Assembly: GCA_017936745.1 (NCBI GenBank)
Contig: JAGBEY010000007.1
Location: forward strand, 1-49,131
DNA length: 49,131 bases
Direction of reading: 5' to 3'
Source: Clostridia bacterium
GTDB lineage: Bacteria > Bacillota > Clostridia > UMGS1840
Program-made: the position numbers and the translations under genes
The notes under the pieces: generated by a model
The model's database searches: none
What the model was told of the DNA's origin: nothing
What the model saw: only the letters and a program-made list of their open reading frames with translations
In this document: piece by piece, positions 1 through 8,321 of the stretch
Layout: every line of letters begins with the position of its first letter
Numbering within the stretch: the first letter of the stretch is position 1

Positions 1-261
1 AAAGTGAAAATTTGTGTGCCACAAATTTTAGATGATAATGCTTTTTGCTATGAACCAACCTCACCTCTCGGCGTAGCTTCCTACGCCTTCGGGTCACCCC
101 CTTTGGGTTCGGTTGATTCATTCTATGTCCTTTTCTCTGCACCCTTGCTTTCCGGACAATCCAACATACATCGCAAAAAGCATAGGATTTTTCCTATGTT
201 TTTTGTTTTTTAAAGTGAAAATTTGTGTGCCACAAATTTTAGATGATAATGCTTTTTGCTA
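1..261. repeat. 50-bp direct repeat pair flanking a short-hairpin segment
   Basis: The first 50 bases recur exactly at 212-261. Between them are a hairpin around 70-90 (GGCGTAG/CTACGCC) and a second one at 181-198 (CATAGGA/TCCTATG) followed by a T-rich tract that could act as a plus-strand terminator. I see no convincing gene here: the reading frame starting at position 4 simply crosses the repeat and hairpins. It may be a small dispersed intergenic element. Confidence 0.6.
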
Positions 262-305
262 ATTTTTTTTGTTTTGCACCAGCCCCCGCTTTTTCCCGAA
301 TTTAC

Positions 306-334
306 TTGACAAAATATTGCGGTTGTGCTATGAT
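306..334 (+). promoter_or_regulatory. Sigma-A promoter of the leuA leader
   Basis: A consensus -35 TTGACA (306-311) and a -10 TATGAT (329-334) are separated by exactly 17 bp. Transcription would begin near 341, so the transcript includes a short leader ORF and a terminator before leuA. Confidence 0.8.
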
Positions 335-368
335 AAATCCAAATAGCAATATTAAGGAGATTTTCCCT

Positions 369-461
369 ATGAAGCAGTTTGCGGCAAGCCGGTTCCCCAT
401 TTTTTGCATTACCTTGCTATTATGCGGCGGTGATGCTGTTTGCCGTGCAACCAAAAGATAA
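369..461 (+). CDS. Putative leucine leader peptide (30 aa)
   Basis: A 30-codon ORF begins at ATG 369, about ten bases after the purine-rich site AAGGAG, and ends at TAA 459-461. Residues 16-18 are three consecutive leucines written with three different codons (TTG CTA TTA). It lies between a consensus promoter and an intrinsic terminator, directly upstream of 2-isopropylmalate synthase. This is the layout of a ribosome-mediated attenuator in which slow decoding of Leu codons controls read-through. Its small size, hydrophobic centre and position are seen; the regulatory role is inferred. A GCGGC/GCCGT hairpin at about 422-447 could be the pause structure. It could instead be a chance ORF. Confidence 0.5.
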   Translation: MKQFAASRFPIFCITLLLCGGDAVCRATKR

Positions 462-483
462 TCTCTTTTTTCCATAAAAAAAG

Positions 484-525
484 AAGTCTGCGGTTGTCGT
501 TTCGTAACAGCGGACTTTTTCTTTT
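484..525 (+). terminator. Attenuator terminator before leuA
   Basis: AAGTCTGC (484-491) pairs with GCGGACTT (510-517), extended inward by GTTG/TAAC, and is followed by TTTTTCTTTT. It sits between the leader ORF and leuA, with no complete gene before it to terminate, which favours a role in attenuation. Confidence 0.65.
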
Positions 526-557
526 ATCCCATCGTTTTAAAAAAGGAGTGAGACAAT

Positions 558-2060
558 ATGGCAAACTATGTGAAAATTTTTGACACAACTCTGCGAGATG
601 GAGAGCAATCTCCCGGGTGCAGTATGAATTTAACCGAAAAAATCGAAGTTGCAAAGCAGTTAGAGCTATTGAAAGTTGACATTATTGAAGCCGGTTTTGC
701 CGTTGCCTCTCCTATGGACTTTGAATCGGTAAGAGCAATTTCCAAAGCGGTTCAGGATGTCACCGTGGCAAGTCTTGCCCGTGCAACCTATCACGATATT
801 GATGTAGCATACGATGCCATAAAAGAAGCGGTCAGCCCTCGTATTCACACTTTTCTGGCAACCTCTCCCATCCATATGCAGTACAAGCTGAAAATGAATG
901 AGGAGGAAGTTCTTGAACGAGTCAGGGAAATGGTTTCCTACGCAAAAAAATATTGCTCTGATGTCGAATTTTCTGCAGAAGATGCCTCCCGAAGCGACAA
1001 AGCATTTTTGGCGCGGGTCATTGAAACAGCCATTTCTTCCGGTGCCACCACCGTAAACATTCCCGACACAGTGGGGTACTCCACCCCTCAGGAATTTGCG
1101 TCCTATATCACCTACTTAAAAGAACACGTCTCAAACATTGACAAAGCGGCTATTTCCGTTCACTGCCATAACGATTTGGGGATGGCGGTTGCCAACTCCT
1201 TAGCCGCAGTCAAGGCAGGGGCTACCCAGGTGGAATGTACCGTAAACGGCATTGGAGAACGGGCAGGAAACACTTCCCTGGAAGAAGTTGTTATGGGCAT
1301 TCAGACCAGAAAAGACTATTATGATGCCGTGACCAACGTGAACACCCGTCAGATTTACCGAAGCTCCAAGCTGATTTCCACCGTGACCGGCGTAAGCATC
1401 CCACCCAACAAGGCAATTACCGGTGCCAATGCCTTTGCCCATGAATCGGGCATTCATCAGCATGGTATGCTCCAGAATCGGCAAACCTACGAAATTATGA
1501 CCCCCGAATCCATCGGCAAGCCTGCAGTCTCTATGGTTTTAGGCAAGCATTCCGGCAGACACGCCTTTGAAGAACGGCTTCAGATTTTGGGATATCAATT
1601 AACCAAAGAGGAATTGGACCGTGCCTTTGATCATTTCAAGCTGTTGGCAGATAAGAAAAAAACAATTACCGACCGTGACATTGAAGCACTGCTTGCCAAT
1701 AAAAAGGTACAGATTCACGAAACCTACACCCTGGAGCGGTTTGTAATCAATTCAGGTAACACCATCACCTCCACTGCTATGATTAAAGTGAAATGCGGAA
1801 ACGAGATGATTGAAAAAGTTGCCACGGGAGACGGCCCCATCGATGCCGCTTTTAAAACCATCAATCAAATTACCGAACAGAATTTTATTTTAAACGACTA
1901 TGTTATTCATGCCGTAACTGAAGGGGAAGATGCACTGGGAGAAGCAGTGGTAAAGCTTCACCTCAACGGCAAAAAAGCCACCGGCAGAGCCATCAGCACC
2001 GACATTGTGGAAGCAAGCATCAAGGCTTACTTAAACGGTGTGAACAAGCTGATTATCTGA
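558..2060 (+). CDS. leuA: 2-isopropylmalate synthase
   Basis: Condenses acetyl-CoA with 2-oxoisovalerate in the first committed step of leucine synthesis. The N-terminal TIM barrel (about residues 1-280) opens with the [12 protein letters not shown] motif, which carries metal- and substrate-binding residues, and later shows HCHNDLG and NGIGERAGN, all typical of LeuA. The C-terminal ~110 residues match the LeuA dimerisation/allosteric domain, which senses leucine. The 500-aa length suits the bacterial family. The start is set by AAAAAGGAG upstream of ATG 558. The preceding leader ORF and terminator suggest leucine-responsive attenuation. aroB follows 36 bp downstream, probably in the same transcript. 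Homocitrate or citramalate synthase is less likely given the Leu-rich leader and full-length LeuA-like match. Confidence 0.93.
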   Translation: MANYVKIFDTTLRDGEQSPGCSMNLTEKIEVAKQLELLKVDIIEAGFAVASPMDFESVRAISKAVQDVTVASLARATYHDIDVAYDAIKEAVSPRIHTFLATSPIHMQYKLKMNEEEVLERVREMVSYAKKYCSDVEFSAEDASRSDKAFLARVIETAISSGATTVNIPDTVGYSTPQEFASYITYLKEHVSNIDKAAISVHCHNDLGMAVANSLAAVKAGATQVECTVNGIGERAGNTSLEEVVMGIQTRKDYYDAVTNVNTRQIYRSSKLISTVTGVSIPPNKAITGANAFAHESGIHQHGMLQNRQTYEIMTPESIGKPAVSMVLGKHSGRHAFEERLQILGYQLTKEELDRAFDHFKLLADKKKTITDRDIEALLANKKVQIHETYTLERFVINSGNTITSTAMIKVKCGNEMIEKVATGDGPIDAAFKTINQITEQNFILNDYVIHAVTEGEDALGEAVVKLHLNGKKATGRAISTDIVEASIKAYLNGVNKLII

Positions 2061-2096
2061 TGATATATCTTCGCAACAAAAAAGAGGTCCTTCGTT

Positions 2097-3155
2097 ATGG
2101 AAGTAACACTGAACGCAAAAAATCACAAATATAGCATTTATATTGAACAAGGCTGTTTGACTAATGCAGGAAGCTATGCAAAAAAGCTGACCGGAGAAAA
2201 AGTGTTCCTGGTAACCGATTCCAATGTATTTCCCTTGTATTTTGAAGTGGTAAAAGCATCTTTGGAAAAGGCAGGGCTTACAGTATCCCACTATGTGATT
2301 CCTGCAGGAGAACCGTCAAAATCTCTCCCCATGCTGGGAATCCTTTATGAAGAATGTGTAAAAAACCGCATTACCCGTACCGATTTGATAATTGCACTGG
2401 GAGGCGGTGTTGTTGGTGATTTGACAGGCTTTTTAGCTGCAACCTATCTTCGCGGCGTTAACCTGATGCAGATTCCCACAACCTTTCTGGCACAGATTGA
2501 TTCTTCGGTTGGCGGAAAAACCGCCATTGATTTACCCTCGGGAAAAAATTTAGCCGGAGCATTTTACCAGCCGAAAATCGTACTCATCGACCCCGATGTG
2601 TTATCCACCCTGACAGATGATATCTTTCGTGACGGAATGGCGGAAGCCATTAAATACGGCTGCATCCGGGATAAAGAGCTGTTAACACTGCTGGAAAACC
2701 CCAAAGAACATCTGACCGAAATCATTACCCGTTGTGTCACCATCAAGAAAAATGTGGTAGAGCAGGACGAATTTGACACCGGAGAACGGATGATTTTAAA
2801 TTTTGGGCACACCGTCGGTCACGCCATTGAAAAGATGGGAAACTACACCGAATATACCCATGGTCAGGCAGTGGCAATCGGAATGGTCTGCATCTTAAAA
2901 ATGGGGCTTTCTCTCGGGAAAATATGTGAAGAAGAAGCAAATGCTGTGATAAGGTTAATTGAAAAAAGCAAACTACCGCTCTGTGTCCCTTATGATGGCG
3001 AACAATGCCTGCAGTCCGTTTCCTCCGATAAAAAAATGACGGGCAGCACCCTCAATGCGGTGTTCCCGAAAGGATTGGGAAACTGCACCGTAGAAAAATG
3101 GAGTGTAGCTGAATTTAACCGTCTGGCACTGCAGACCCAAATTTTTACAAATTGA
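2097..3155 (+). CDS. aroB: 3-dehydroquinate synthase
   Basis: Converts DAHP to 3-dehydroquinate, step two of the shikimate pathway, in the cytoplasm with NAD and a divalent metal. The NAD-binding glycine stretch GGGVVGDLTGF lies around residue 102, followed by QIDSSVGGKTAID, and the metal-binding histidines lie in NFGHTVGHAIE and the later YTHGQAVAIG segment. The 352-aa length is normal. It starts 36 bp after leuA, ends just before a strong terminator, and no other aromatic-pathway gene is adjacent, so here it is linked to leucine rather than to an aro cluster. An AAGAGGTCC ribosome site precedes ATG 2097. Confidence 0.95.
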   Translation: MEVTLNAKNHKYSIYIEQGCLTNAGSYAKKLTGEKVFLVTDSNVFPLYFEVVKASLEKAGLTVSHYVIPAGEPSKSLPMLGILYEECVKNRITRTDLIIALGGGVVGDLTGFLAATYLRGVNLMQIPTTFLAQIDSSVGGKTAIDLPSGKNLAGAFYQPKIVLIDPDVLSTLTDDIFRDGMAEAIKYGCIRDKELLTLLENPKEHLTEIITRCVTIKKNVVEQDEFDTGERMILNFGHTVGHAIEKMGNYTEYTHGQAVAIGMVCILKMGLSLGKICEEEANAVIRLIEKSKLPLCVPYDGEQCLQSVSSDKKMTGSTLNAVFPKGLGNCTVEKWSVAEFNRLALQTQIFTN

Positions 3156-3161
3156 AGAAAA

Positions 3162-3195
3162 GGAACAGAATCCTCGGATTCTGTTCCTTTTTTTA
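3162..3195 (+). terminator. Terminator after aroB
   Basis: A perfect 12-bp stem, GGAACAGAATCC with GGATTCTGTTCC, has a two-base loop and a run of seven T. It separates the leuA-aroB transcript from the convergent phage-like block. Confidence 0.9.
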
Positions 3196-3381
3196 TTTAC
3201 TCGGATACATAGCCTCTTTCAGCTTTTCTTCCATTCGTTTTACCACAAAGCTTTGCCTTGCCTTGGGCGGAGGTGTCTGTGTTTTTTCTTTCGGTTGGGA
3301 AAGAAGCCTGTAAATGAAACGAAGCTCCGCCAACTGAAGCAGCTCAACACCGATTACAATAATTAACAGTAGCACACTCAT
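3193..3381 (-). CDS. Small membrane protein at the end of the phage-like block
   Basis: A 62-residue protein with one hydrophobic segment at residues 3-20 followed by a basic, lysine-rich tail with a proline cluster (TPPPK). Its ATG overlaps the stop of the preceding 597-aa gene by four bases (3378-3381), so the two are probably translationally coupled and belong to one transcript. I do not recognise a family. In a phage setting a single-pass small protein can be a holin-like or tail-accessory protein, but no endolysin is nearby and the basic tail is not diagnostic. Confidence 0.6.
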   Translation of the reverse strand: MSVLLLIIVIGVELLQLAELRFIYRLLSQPKEKTQTPPPKARQSFVVKRMEEKLKEAMYPSK

Positions 3382-5171
3382 AGCTTATTTCTCTCCTTTT
3401 TCAGCTCCAGATATATATTCAAAACGGAAAAGGGTACGGTGTCCCCGGGAGCTGTGCCTCCGCTGATTTCCAAACAGAACATATTGCCGGAAACCCGCCA
3501 GGGAAACACTGTTTCTGAAAAGTGGCTGCTGTAATATCTTCGATTCCACGGAGAAATTCCGTATTGTAAATGATTGGAAGGGATTAAACTCCCCTCACAG
3601 TGTCCCCGTTCGGATGTAAGCTTGACAGTACACCTTAAGCCCTCTCCGCCGCCGCAATGCTTTACCACAACCTCACTGCACCGTGCCAGTTCATTCTCTG
3701 AAACAGCCCCTAAAACGGGAAATTTTGCTTCATAGGAAATCGGCTCGTTTTCCTCTGTTACCGGATTATAATCCGTGCTCAGTGACGAATCAAAGCAAAC
3801 CACACAGTTTTTGTTTCCCATTAAAATTCGTCCCTGGTAATCCTCAGTGATACAACTGCAGGAAAACCCATCATAGCAGGTAAATGCACCGAGAGAAACA
3901 TGGTAAACATACAAAACATTGTCCAGTGCCAGATAGTAGTTACCGTCTTTATAGTATGCAAAGGCTTTCTCGGGAGATGTTGGTAACGAAAGCTTTTCCT
4001 TGGACAAAAATTTATATAAAGAGCTGGAGGGGGAATAAAGCATTTGTACCGTCAGCATAGAGGAGGAAAAAGACAACAGCTCGCCTCTTGTAAAAAAGCT
4101 GACACTCCCCGGTGTCAGACAAATTGTTTTCCCGTAATTTGTGCCGTCCGGTGCACTGAGAAGCGACCATTGCCCATCCACCATCGGGTCAGCGCCAACA
4201 TAATGACTCCAGCCGTGCTCGTAGCACACCACCACTGATTTTTCCACCACCAAAAGCCCCGTGATACCGCCAAGATGCAAATGGGGATACAACACATTAT
4301 ACGATGAAAAATTATACCATTCATTGGGTTCACTGACGTAAAGAGCGGTAGGATTATCCGGATGCCCTGCAGCAAAATAGCGCATGGAAGCCGGATGCCA
4401 CACAAAATAAGGGCACGCGCACGCCCATTTTGCAGTGTCAGACATTGTGGGTACATCGGGAAACAAATTCAGGAAGTTATTCTCCACCCACACTGTAAAA
4501 AAAGAACTGCCGCAGTATCCGGTCTTTAAATTCAGCACATATTCATTTTGCTCTCCGAATTGCATGTGAAGAACATCTCCACGCCCTCCAATTCTGACAA
4601 ACGCATTCGTTTGAAGTAAATTCTGAATATTCTCTTTGGTTGCAGTGGTATGCGCCACAGCGTAATATAAAGAATCTGTCTGGGTATCCCAGATATTTTT
4701 CTCATATAAATCGGCAGGAAACTCCCCATCAGTGGTATAGTCGTCAGGTAATTTCTCTATCACCAGAGCCCCCTCCCACTGATAAGTCATTTTCACATAC
4801 TCATCACATCGTCTGTAGACGGGAATCATCTGTCGTCCGATACCACCCACAAGATAGGCGAATCCGTTTGTTACGGGGAGTACCTGAAACGTGGTGCATA
4901 GCAGTGACCCGTTACATGCTACACCACCCACCACCATCTGTGCAGTCTCCCCCGTTTTAATAAACAGAATTTCGTGCCCCTTGGCACTGAGTGCCTTATG
5001 AATAGAATCTACCGGCTTGTCGTACGGACCGTACAGCTTTTTTGTTCCCTTCCGGATTGTAAGTCCTCCTCCCTCAATATCAAAATTGCGAAGCTGAATC
5101 AGCTCATCGGTTTTCATAAGATAGGGAGACTTCCGATTGACCATTCCACCCGTGAAATTATAAAAATTCAT
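3378..5171 (-). CDS. Phage nozzle/tail-tube-B-like structural protein
   Basis: A 597-residue protein starting at ATG 5171 behind a strong GGAGGT site; a GTG five codons upstream overlaps that site and is less likely. The N-terminus (NFTGGMVNRKSPYLMKTDEL, then a glycine-rich segment and IRKGTKKLYG) has the 'GG-N-dispersed NxD-R-G' layout common in podoviral nozzle or tail-tubular-B proteins. The rest is rich in aromatic, beta-prone repeats compatible with a beta-propeller. There is no signal peptide or membrane segment. It follows a likely adaptor protein by a short overlap with the rejected GTG start, matching the gp11-gp12 order of T7-like phages. The assignment rests on pattern and gene order, not on a detected homologue. 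Confidence 0.55.
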   Translation of the reverse strand: MNFYNFTGGMVNRKSPYLMKTDELIQLRNFDIEGGGLTIRKGTKKLYGPYDKPVDSIHKALSAKGHEILFIKTGETAQMVVGGVACNGSLLCTTFQVLPVTNGFAYLVGGIGRQMIPVYRRCDEYVKMTYQWEGALVIEKLPDDYTTDGEFPADLYEKNIWDTQTDSLYYAVAHTTATKENIQNLLQTNAFVRIGGRGDVLHMQFGEQNEYVLNLKTGYCGSSFFTVWVENNFLNLFPDVPTMSDTAKWACACPYFVWHPASMRYFAAGHPDNPTALYVSEPNEWYNFSSYNVLYPHLHLGGITGLLVVEKSVVVCYEHGWSHYVGADPMVDGQWSLLSAPDGTNYGKTICLTPGSVSFFTRGELLSFSSSMLTVQMLYSPSSSLYKFLSKEKLSLPTSPEKAFAYYKDGNYYLALDNVLYVYHVSLGAFTCYDGFSCSCITEDYQGRILMGNKNCVVCFDSSLSTDYNPVTEENEPISYEAKFPVLGAVSENELARCSEVVVKHCGGGEGLRCTVKLTSERGHCEGSLIPSNHLQYGISPWNRRYYSSHFSETVFPWRVSGNMFCLEISGGTAPGDTVPFSVLNIYLELKKERNKL

Positions 5172-5176
5172 TTTTT

Positions 5177-5707
5177 CTACCTCCACTTTGGTGCAGAAAT
5201 CGGGTGAAGCTTTCGTCTGACCCTCCCGGTGATGCTCTGATGAATCGCCGCACAGTTATCATAAAATTCTTCTATCAGCTTATCTGCCAGACGGTTTGAC
5301 GGGTCATCGGCACGAAGCACCGAAAACGCCACATACTTACAAAGCTCCGATTCATATTCCGGTGAAACGGGAATATTCTCCCCCTCTGCCACCTTGCCCG
5401 AAAACGCTCCGTAATAATAAACTGTGTATTCTCCCTCATGAGAGAGAAACAAGCCTGTTTCGTCCAGACGGTAGTCAACATATCGTTTCTTCTCACGGTA
5501 AATTTTATAAATTCCAAGATGCTTGGGTAACACACAAGGTTCTTTCTTATTTTTATGAGATATTTGCACACATTTTATGGGACAGGCTGAGGGATAACGG
5601 GTGGTCATCAGCCGAAGCCCCTCAGTGACATACAAATTGGCAAGTGCCGTATCAATCTGTTTCCCGATTAGCACCGATGCCACATCGGTAATTTCTTTTA
5701 CTGTCAT
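5177..5707 (-). CDS. Phage head-tail adaptor-like protein (tail tubular A type)
   Basis: A 176-residue protein. AAGGAG lies nine bases before ATG 5707, so I prefer that over the upstream TTG that abuts the ribosome site. Helical ends flank a beta-rich middle: an early 'EGLRLMTTRYP' helix, a central Tyr/Gly-rich section (EYTVYYYG), then IPVSPEYESELCKYVAFSVL and a C-terminal basic helix. This helix-beta-helix plan with YP and IP..PEY signatures is typical of the T7 gp11/P22 gp4 adaptor group. It sits between the 130-aa gene and the nozzle-like gene. The function is inferred from pattern and order. Confidence 0.55.
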   Translation of the reverse strand: MTVKEITDVASVLIGKQIDTALANLYVTEGLRLMTTRYPSACPIKCVQISHKNKKEPCVLPKHLGIYKIYREKKRYVDYRLDETGLFLSHEGEYTVYYYGAFSGKVAEGENIPVSPEYESELCKYVAFSVLRADDPSNRLADKLIEEFYDNCAAIHQSITGRVRRKLHPISAPKWR

Positions 5708-5725
5708 ACTATTCAACTCCTTTTA

Positions 5726-6118
5726 TTAGATAAAACGGGTAGAAAAAGCCTCCTCATCCACCCATTCTTTGGATTCATGATTGTTAAGATAGGAAAGCAC
5801 CTCTTTGGTTTTCTCTATAGAATCGTCACCGATATGAGAGGCTTTTTCCTTTAATTTCTGATTATGTTTATCCATCTCCGAAACCAATCGGTCCAGATTC
5901 TTCCGTGATGTCTTTTGCACCAGCTCCACAGTTCTTGCATCCAGCTCCTCATAAGGCACTGTGAGACAATAGGTGGTATACGGCTGGTCTCTGTGATGAA
6001 CCTCAAAGGTTTGCTTTTTATGATTTCTTATCACGAAATAGCCCGGGTCAAGCTCCTTGAGCCGTTCGGGAATGTAATAAACATTGGTTTTTACTTCTGT
6101 CATGATTTCATTCCTCAT
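5726..6118 (-). CDS. Phage-block protein of unknown function (130 aa)
   Basis: I do not recognise this family. The 130-residue protein is charged, with a predicted helical stretch around residues 65-110 rich in Lys, Glu and Gln and a more beta-like first half (VNYYIPERL-type segment followed by a YFVIRNHKKQTFEVHHRD region). It lies between the major capsid gene and the adaptor gene and just after a terminator that would lower its expression relative to capsid. Small proteins in this slot of tailed phages are often head-completion or decoration factors. An alternative ATG at 6103 also has a GAGG site at nine bases. Confidence 0.6.
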   Translation of the reverse strand: MRNEIMTEVKTNVYYIPERLKELDPGYFVIRNHKKQTFEVHHRDQPYTTYCLTVPYEELDARTVELVQKTSRKNLDRLVSEMDKHNQKLKEKASHIGDDSIEKTKEVLSYLNNHESKEWVDEEAFSTRFI

Positions 6119-6128
6119 TCACTTCCTC

Positions 6129-6162
6129 AAAAAAAGAGGCTGTGACAGTTTGCCACAGCCTC
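6129..6162 (-). terminator. Terminator directly after the capsid gene
   Basis: On the minus strand GAGGCTGTG and its complement (6136-6144 with 6154-6162) form a 9-bp stem followed by seven U. It lies about 50 bases past the capsid stop and before the next gene of the same strand, so it probably acts as a partial terminator favouring capsid over downstream genes. Confidence 0.8.
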
Positions 6163-6213
6163 TTTCTTACCGGGGCATATTACGGTTGCCCGTTTCCATC
6201 AACATCTTCTGTG

Positions 6214-7362
6214 TTACGCAGTGATACCGGACAGTCTTGCCTGACCACCCGGATGGTCACACATCAGCTCTCCGTATTTTGCAAGCACTGCTGTCCAGGC
6301 AGGCTTACCGGCAATCTGTTTTAAGATTTTGCCGTCATCATCCAGCCAGTCCCAATCGGATAAGGTGTGCATCTGGAACGACTTAGAATTGAGTAAATCC
6401 ATAGTGCCATCCGGACAATGACGGTCAGCAACCAGCGGAATCCCACTGAATGAAATCGCCTGAAATCCACCTTCCAAGGTCATAGGGTCAATATTTCTTC
6501 TGGTTAATTCCAGGTAAGACAGATAATTTCTTCTCACATCGTAAGAACAGGAAATATAGTCCACCTTACTGCCGGCATTTTCTTCCAGATAATCAATTGC
6601 AGTCTGAATTTTCAAGTCAGAAATCGCACCGGTGTTTTCGTTGATGTACGGCAGCATCCAGTAGTTTTCACTACGGTTTACACCATACAGCGGTTGAGTA
6701 GTATCGGAATTAAAAATTGCACCTAAGCCGGTAATTTCTTTCTGATAGGAATTCTGCACCGTAATCTTATCTCCGGAAGAAACAGTAACATTGCCGTCTA
6801 AGACAATGATTTTTTCGGCACGGTTAATCGCCACGATTCGCTTTGCTTTTTCGGTTTCGGAGGTGCCGATGATATCAATAATCATACCCTCAATCAGATA
6901 TTTTACCGAATCCACCTGCACCTGATTGCCCTCTGCTTCCACCACAGTGGCAATGACACCGGTTCCGTCGGTGAACAAAGCTCTGGAATAGTTGAATTTA
7001 GCAGCCTCTAAAATGCCTTTCATTTCCTGTGTGAGTAAATCCACAAAGGAATTGGTATTGAGACGGGATGCTTTCATTGCTTTATCTGAAATTTCAATCA
7101 CACCATACATATCCTTGGTGGTAGTCTCAAAATGAGTATATTTGTTGGAACCTGCCTGAGGAAGATTGCCGGAATCGGAAGAAAAACCGAAACCGCCGTT
7201 CAACGCATAGGGAGCAAGTCTTACCACCTTGTGTCCGATGATGTTTTTTGAGGTTGTAACGATTTTGTTGTAAAAAGGGTTGGTATTTGTGTTTAACTGG
7301 TTTCTTAAGACATCCAGATAAAAGCTTTTCAGCGCCGCGTCTGCAGTGTTGGTAGTAATCAT
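6214..7362 (-). CDS. Phage major capsid protein (HK97-fold type)
   Basis: The 382-residue protein has the features of an HK97-fold major capsid protein: an N-terminal arm with TTNTADAALKSFYLDVLRNQ, an E-loop-like basic and glycine segment (KVVRLAPYALNGGFGFSSDSG), a spine-helix stretch rich in Ala and Glu (SFVDLLTQEMKGILEAAKFN), and a C-terminal P-domain region with ISFSGIPLVADRHCPDG. It follows a scaffold-like gene and precedes a terminator, adaptor and nozzle genes, which is the podovirus order. AAAGGA is nine bases before ATG 7362. It is not an encapsulin by context, as no cargo enzyme lies beside it. The exact capsid family needs a structure-based search. Confidence 0.8.
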   Translation of the reverse strand: MITTNTADAALKSFYLDVLRNQLNTNTNPFYNKIVTTSKNIIGHKVVRLAPYALNGGFGFSSDSGNLPQAGSNKYTHFETTTKDMYGVIEISDKAMKASRLNTNSFVDLLTQEMKGILEAAKFNYSRALFTDGTGVIATVVEAEGNQVQVDSVKYLIEGMIIDIIGTSETEKAKRIVAINRAEKIIVLDGNVTVSSGDKITVQNSYQKEITGLGAIFNSDTTQPLYGVNRSENYWMLPYINENTGAISDLKIQTAIDYLEENAGSKVDYISCSYDVRRNYLSYLELTRRNIDPMTLEGGFQAISFSGIPLVADRHCPDGTMDLLNSKSFQMHTLSDWDWLDDDGKILKQIAGKPAWTAVLAKYGELMCDHPGGQARLSGITA

Positions 7363-7422
7363 AATAAAAAGTCCTTTCTTGTTATTGGGAAAACCGGGAG
7401 GATTCTCCTGCCCTTTTTCCGC

Positions 7423-7953
7423 TTAGTTTTTTACCATCTGAAGAAATAAATCGCCTGCTTCTTCAAAGGTTTTGGGTTGTGCACCCGGAGTGGTATACAA
7501 CTCACCGCCTTGTCCGGCAATCATTGCCGGGGGCGTTTGAGACAAGCTTTCCATATACTCCCGATACGGTGCAGGAGGTGTGGTTAAAGCCCGTTTTACA
7601 AAAGCAAAGGCAGACGGCGAATCCAAAGACAAAAGCTCCGGATTTTCTGTCAGATAAGAGATAAATTCGTAAGCCCGATGGGTTAAAGCGTTGGCATCCA
7701 AAAAGGCATCAAGGTCTGCCTGAAATTGTGTAATTTCATCGGGGATAGCAGCCTCCTTGAGATGCTCTCTTGCCTCTTTCAGTTCTTCTCTGGTCTGGGA
7801 AATAAACCGTTCGCTTTCCCGATACGCCTTTTCCAGCTCGGAATAATCTTTGAATTTGCCGAGAATCAAAGGGGATTCCCCTTTTTCTCCCTGATCGGTC
7901 TCACTTGACGGCTTGGTTTCTTCCAAACCGACTTCGTTTGGATTATCAATCAT
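7423..7953 (-). CDS. Phage scaffolding-like protein
   Basis: A 176-residue acidic protein beginning at ATG 7953 with an AGAAAGGA site. The open frame continues upstream to 8151, but that extension has no ribosome site and low-complexity basic composition, so I exclude it. Residues 1-35 are acidic and disordered-looking; residues 40-75 form a Glu/Lys/Arg-rich likely coiled coil (the SELEKAYRESERFI segment); the C-terminus is Pro/Ala-rich followed by a short amphipathic helix. Placement immediately before the capsid gene, acidity and the helical centre match phage scaffold proteins, which bind capsid subunits and leave before maturation. Confidence 0.6.
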   Translation of the reverse strand: MIDNPNEVGLEETKPSSETDQGEKGESPLILGKFKDYSELEKAYRESERFISQTREELKEAREHLKEAAIPDEITQFQADLDAFLDANALTHRAYEFISYLTENPELLSLDSPSAFAFVKRALTTPPAPYREYMESLSQTPPAMIAGQGGELYTTPGAQPKTFEEAGDLFLQMVKN

Positions 7954-8190
7954 TGGTATCAATTCCTTTCTGTGTATTTCACTCTGCCCGGCGGGCAGTC
8001 TGTGAGGAAAACCGATATGATTACCACTCCGGGGACTTCTGTTCGGCTTCCTGAAACCAGTATGCCAAATGAAGAAGCGTTCTGCAAGTTCAACTTTTTG
8101 CTTGCTTTTCTTTCCAAAAATATCAGTCTCCGGATGGTGCCGGCACACCAATCTGCATTTGCATTTTTGGGGAATAAAATGTTTCCGAAT
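7954..8190 (-). other. Upstream remnant of the phage-like block
   Basis: No intact gene is visible between the scaffold start and the serC promoter. On the minus strand an open frame runs from 8151 into the scaffold gene, and two other frames hold short peptide-like stretches broken by stops. This is where a portal gene would be expected in a podovirus-like module; the sequence may be its decayed end, but I cannot recognise it. Confidence 0.3.
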
Positions 8191-8193
8191 TTA

Positions 8194-8222
8194 TTGACAA
8201 TTACACAAAAAGGTAGTATAAT
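8194..8222 (+). promoter_or_regulatory. serC promoter
   Basis: A perfect -35 TTGACA (8194-8199) and a perfect -10 TATAAT (8217-8222) with a 17-bp spacer. It should start transcription near 8229 and drive serC-serA. Confidence 0.85.
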
Positions 8223-8321
8223 GAATTTACTATCCCAAAAACATTGTTAAAAAAAGAACAAAGTCTTTGGAATAATAAAAAATGACAGTAAAAAAGTAAA
8301 AACAGAATGGGGAAATTGAGT

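Noticed and set aside
341..557. T-box riboswitch before leuA
   Set aside because: The conserved T-box 3' sequence (GGGTGG.ACCGCG) is absent; the leader ORF with Leu codons is the better explanation.
558..2060. Homocitrate or (R)-citramalate synthase
   Set aside because: Full LeuA motif set and C-terminal regulatory domain, plus the leucine-rich leader, favour 2-isopropylmalate synthase; the close relatives cannot be excluded by sequence alone.
6214..7362. Encapsulin nanocompartment shell
   Set aside because: The neighbours are scaffold-, adaptor- and nozzle-like proteins rather than a cargo enzyme, and there is a separate scaffold-like gene.
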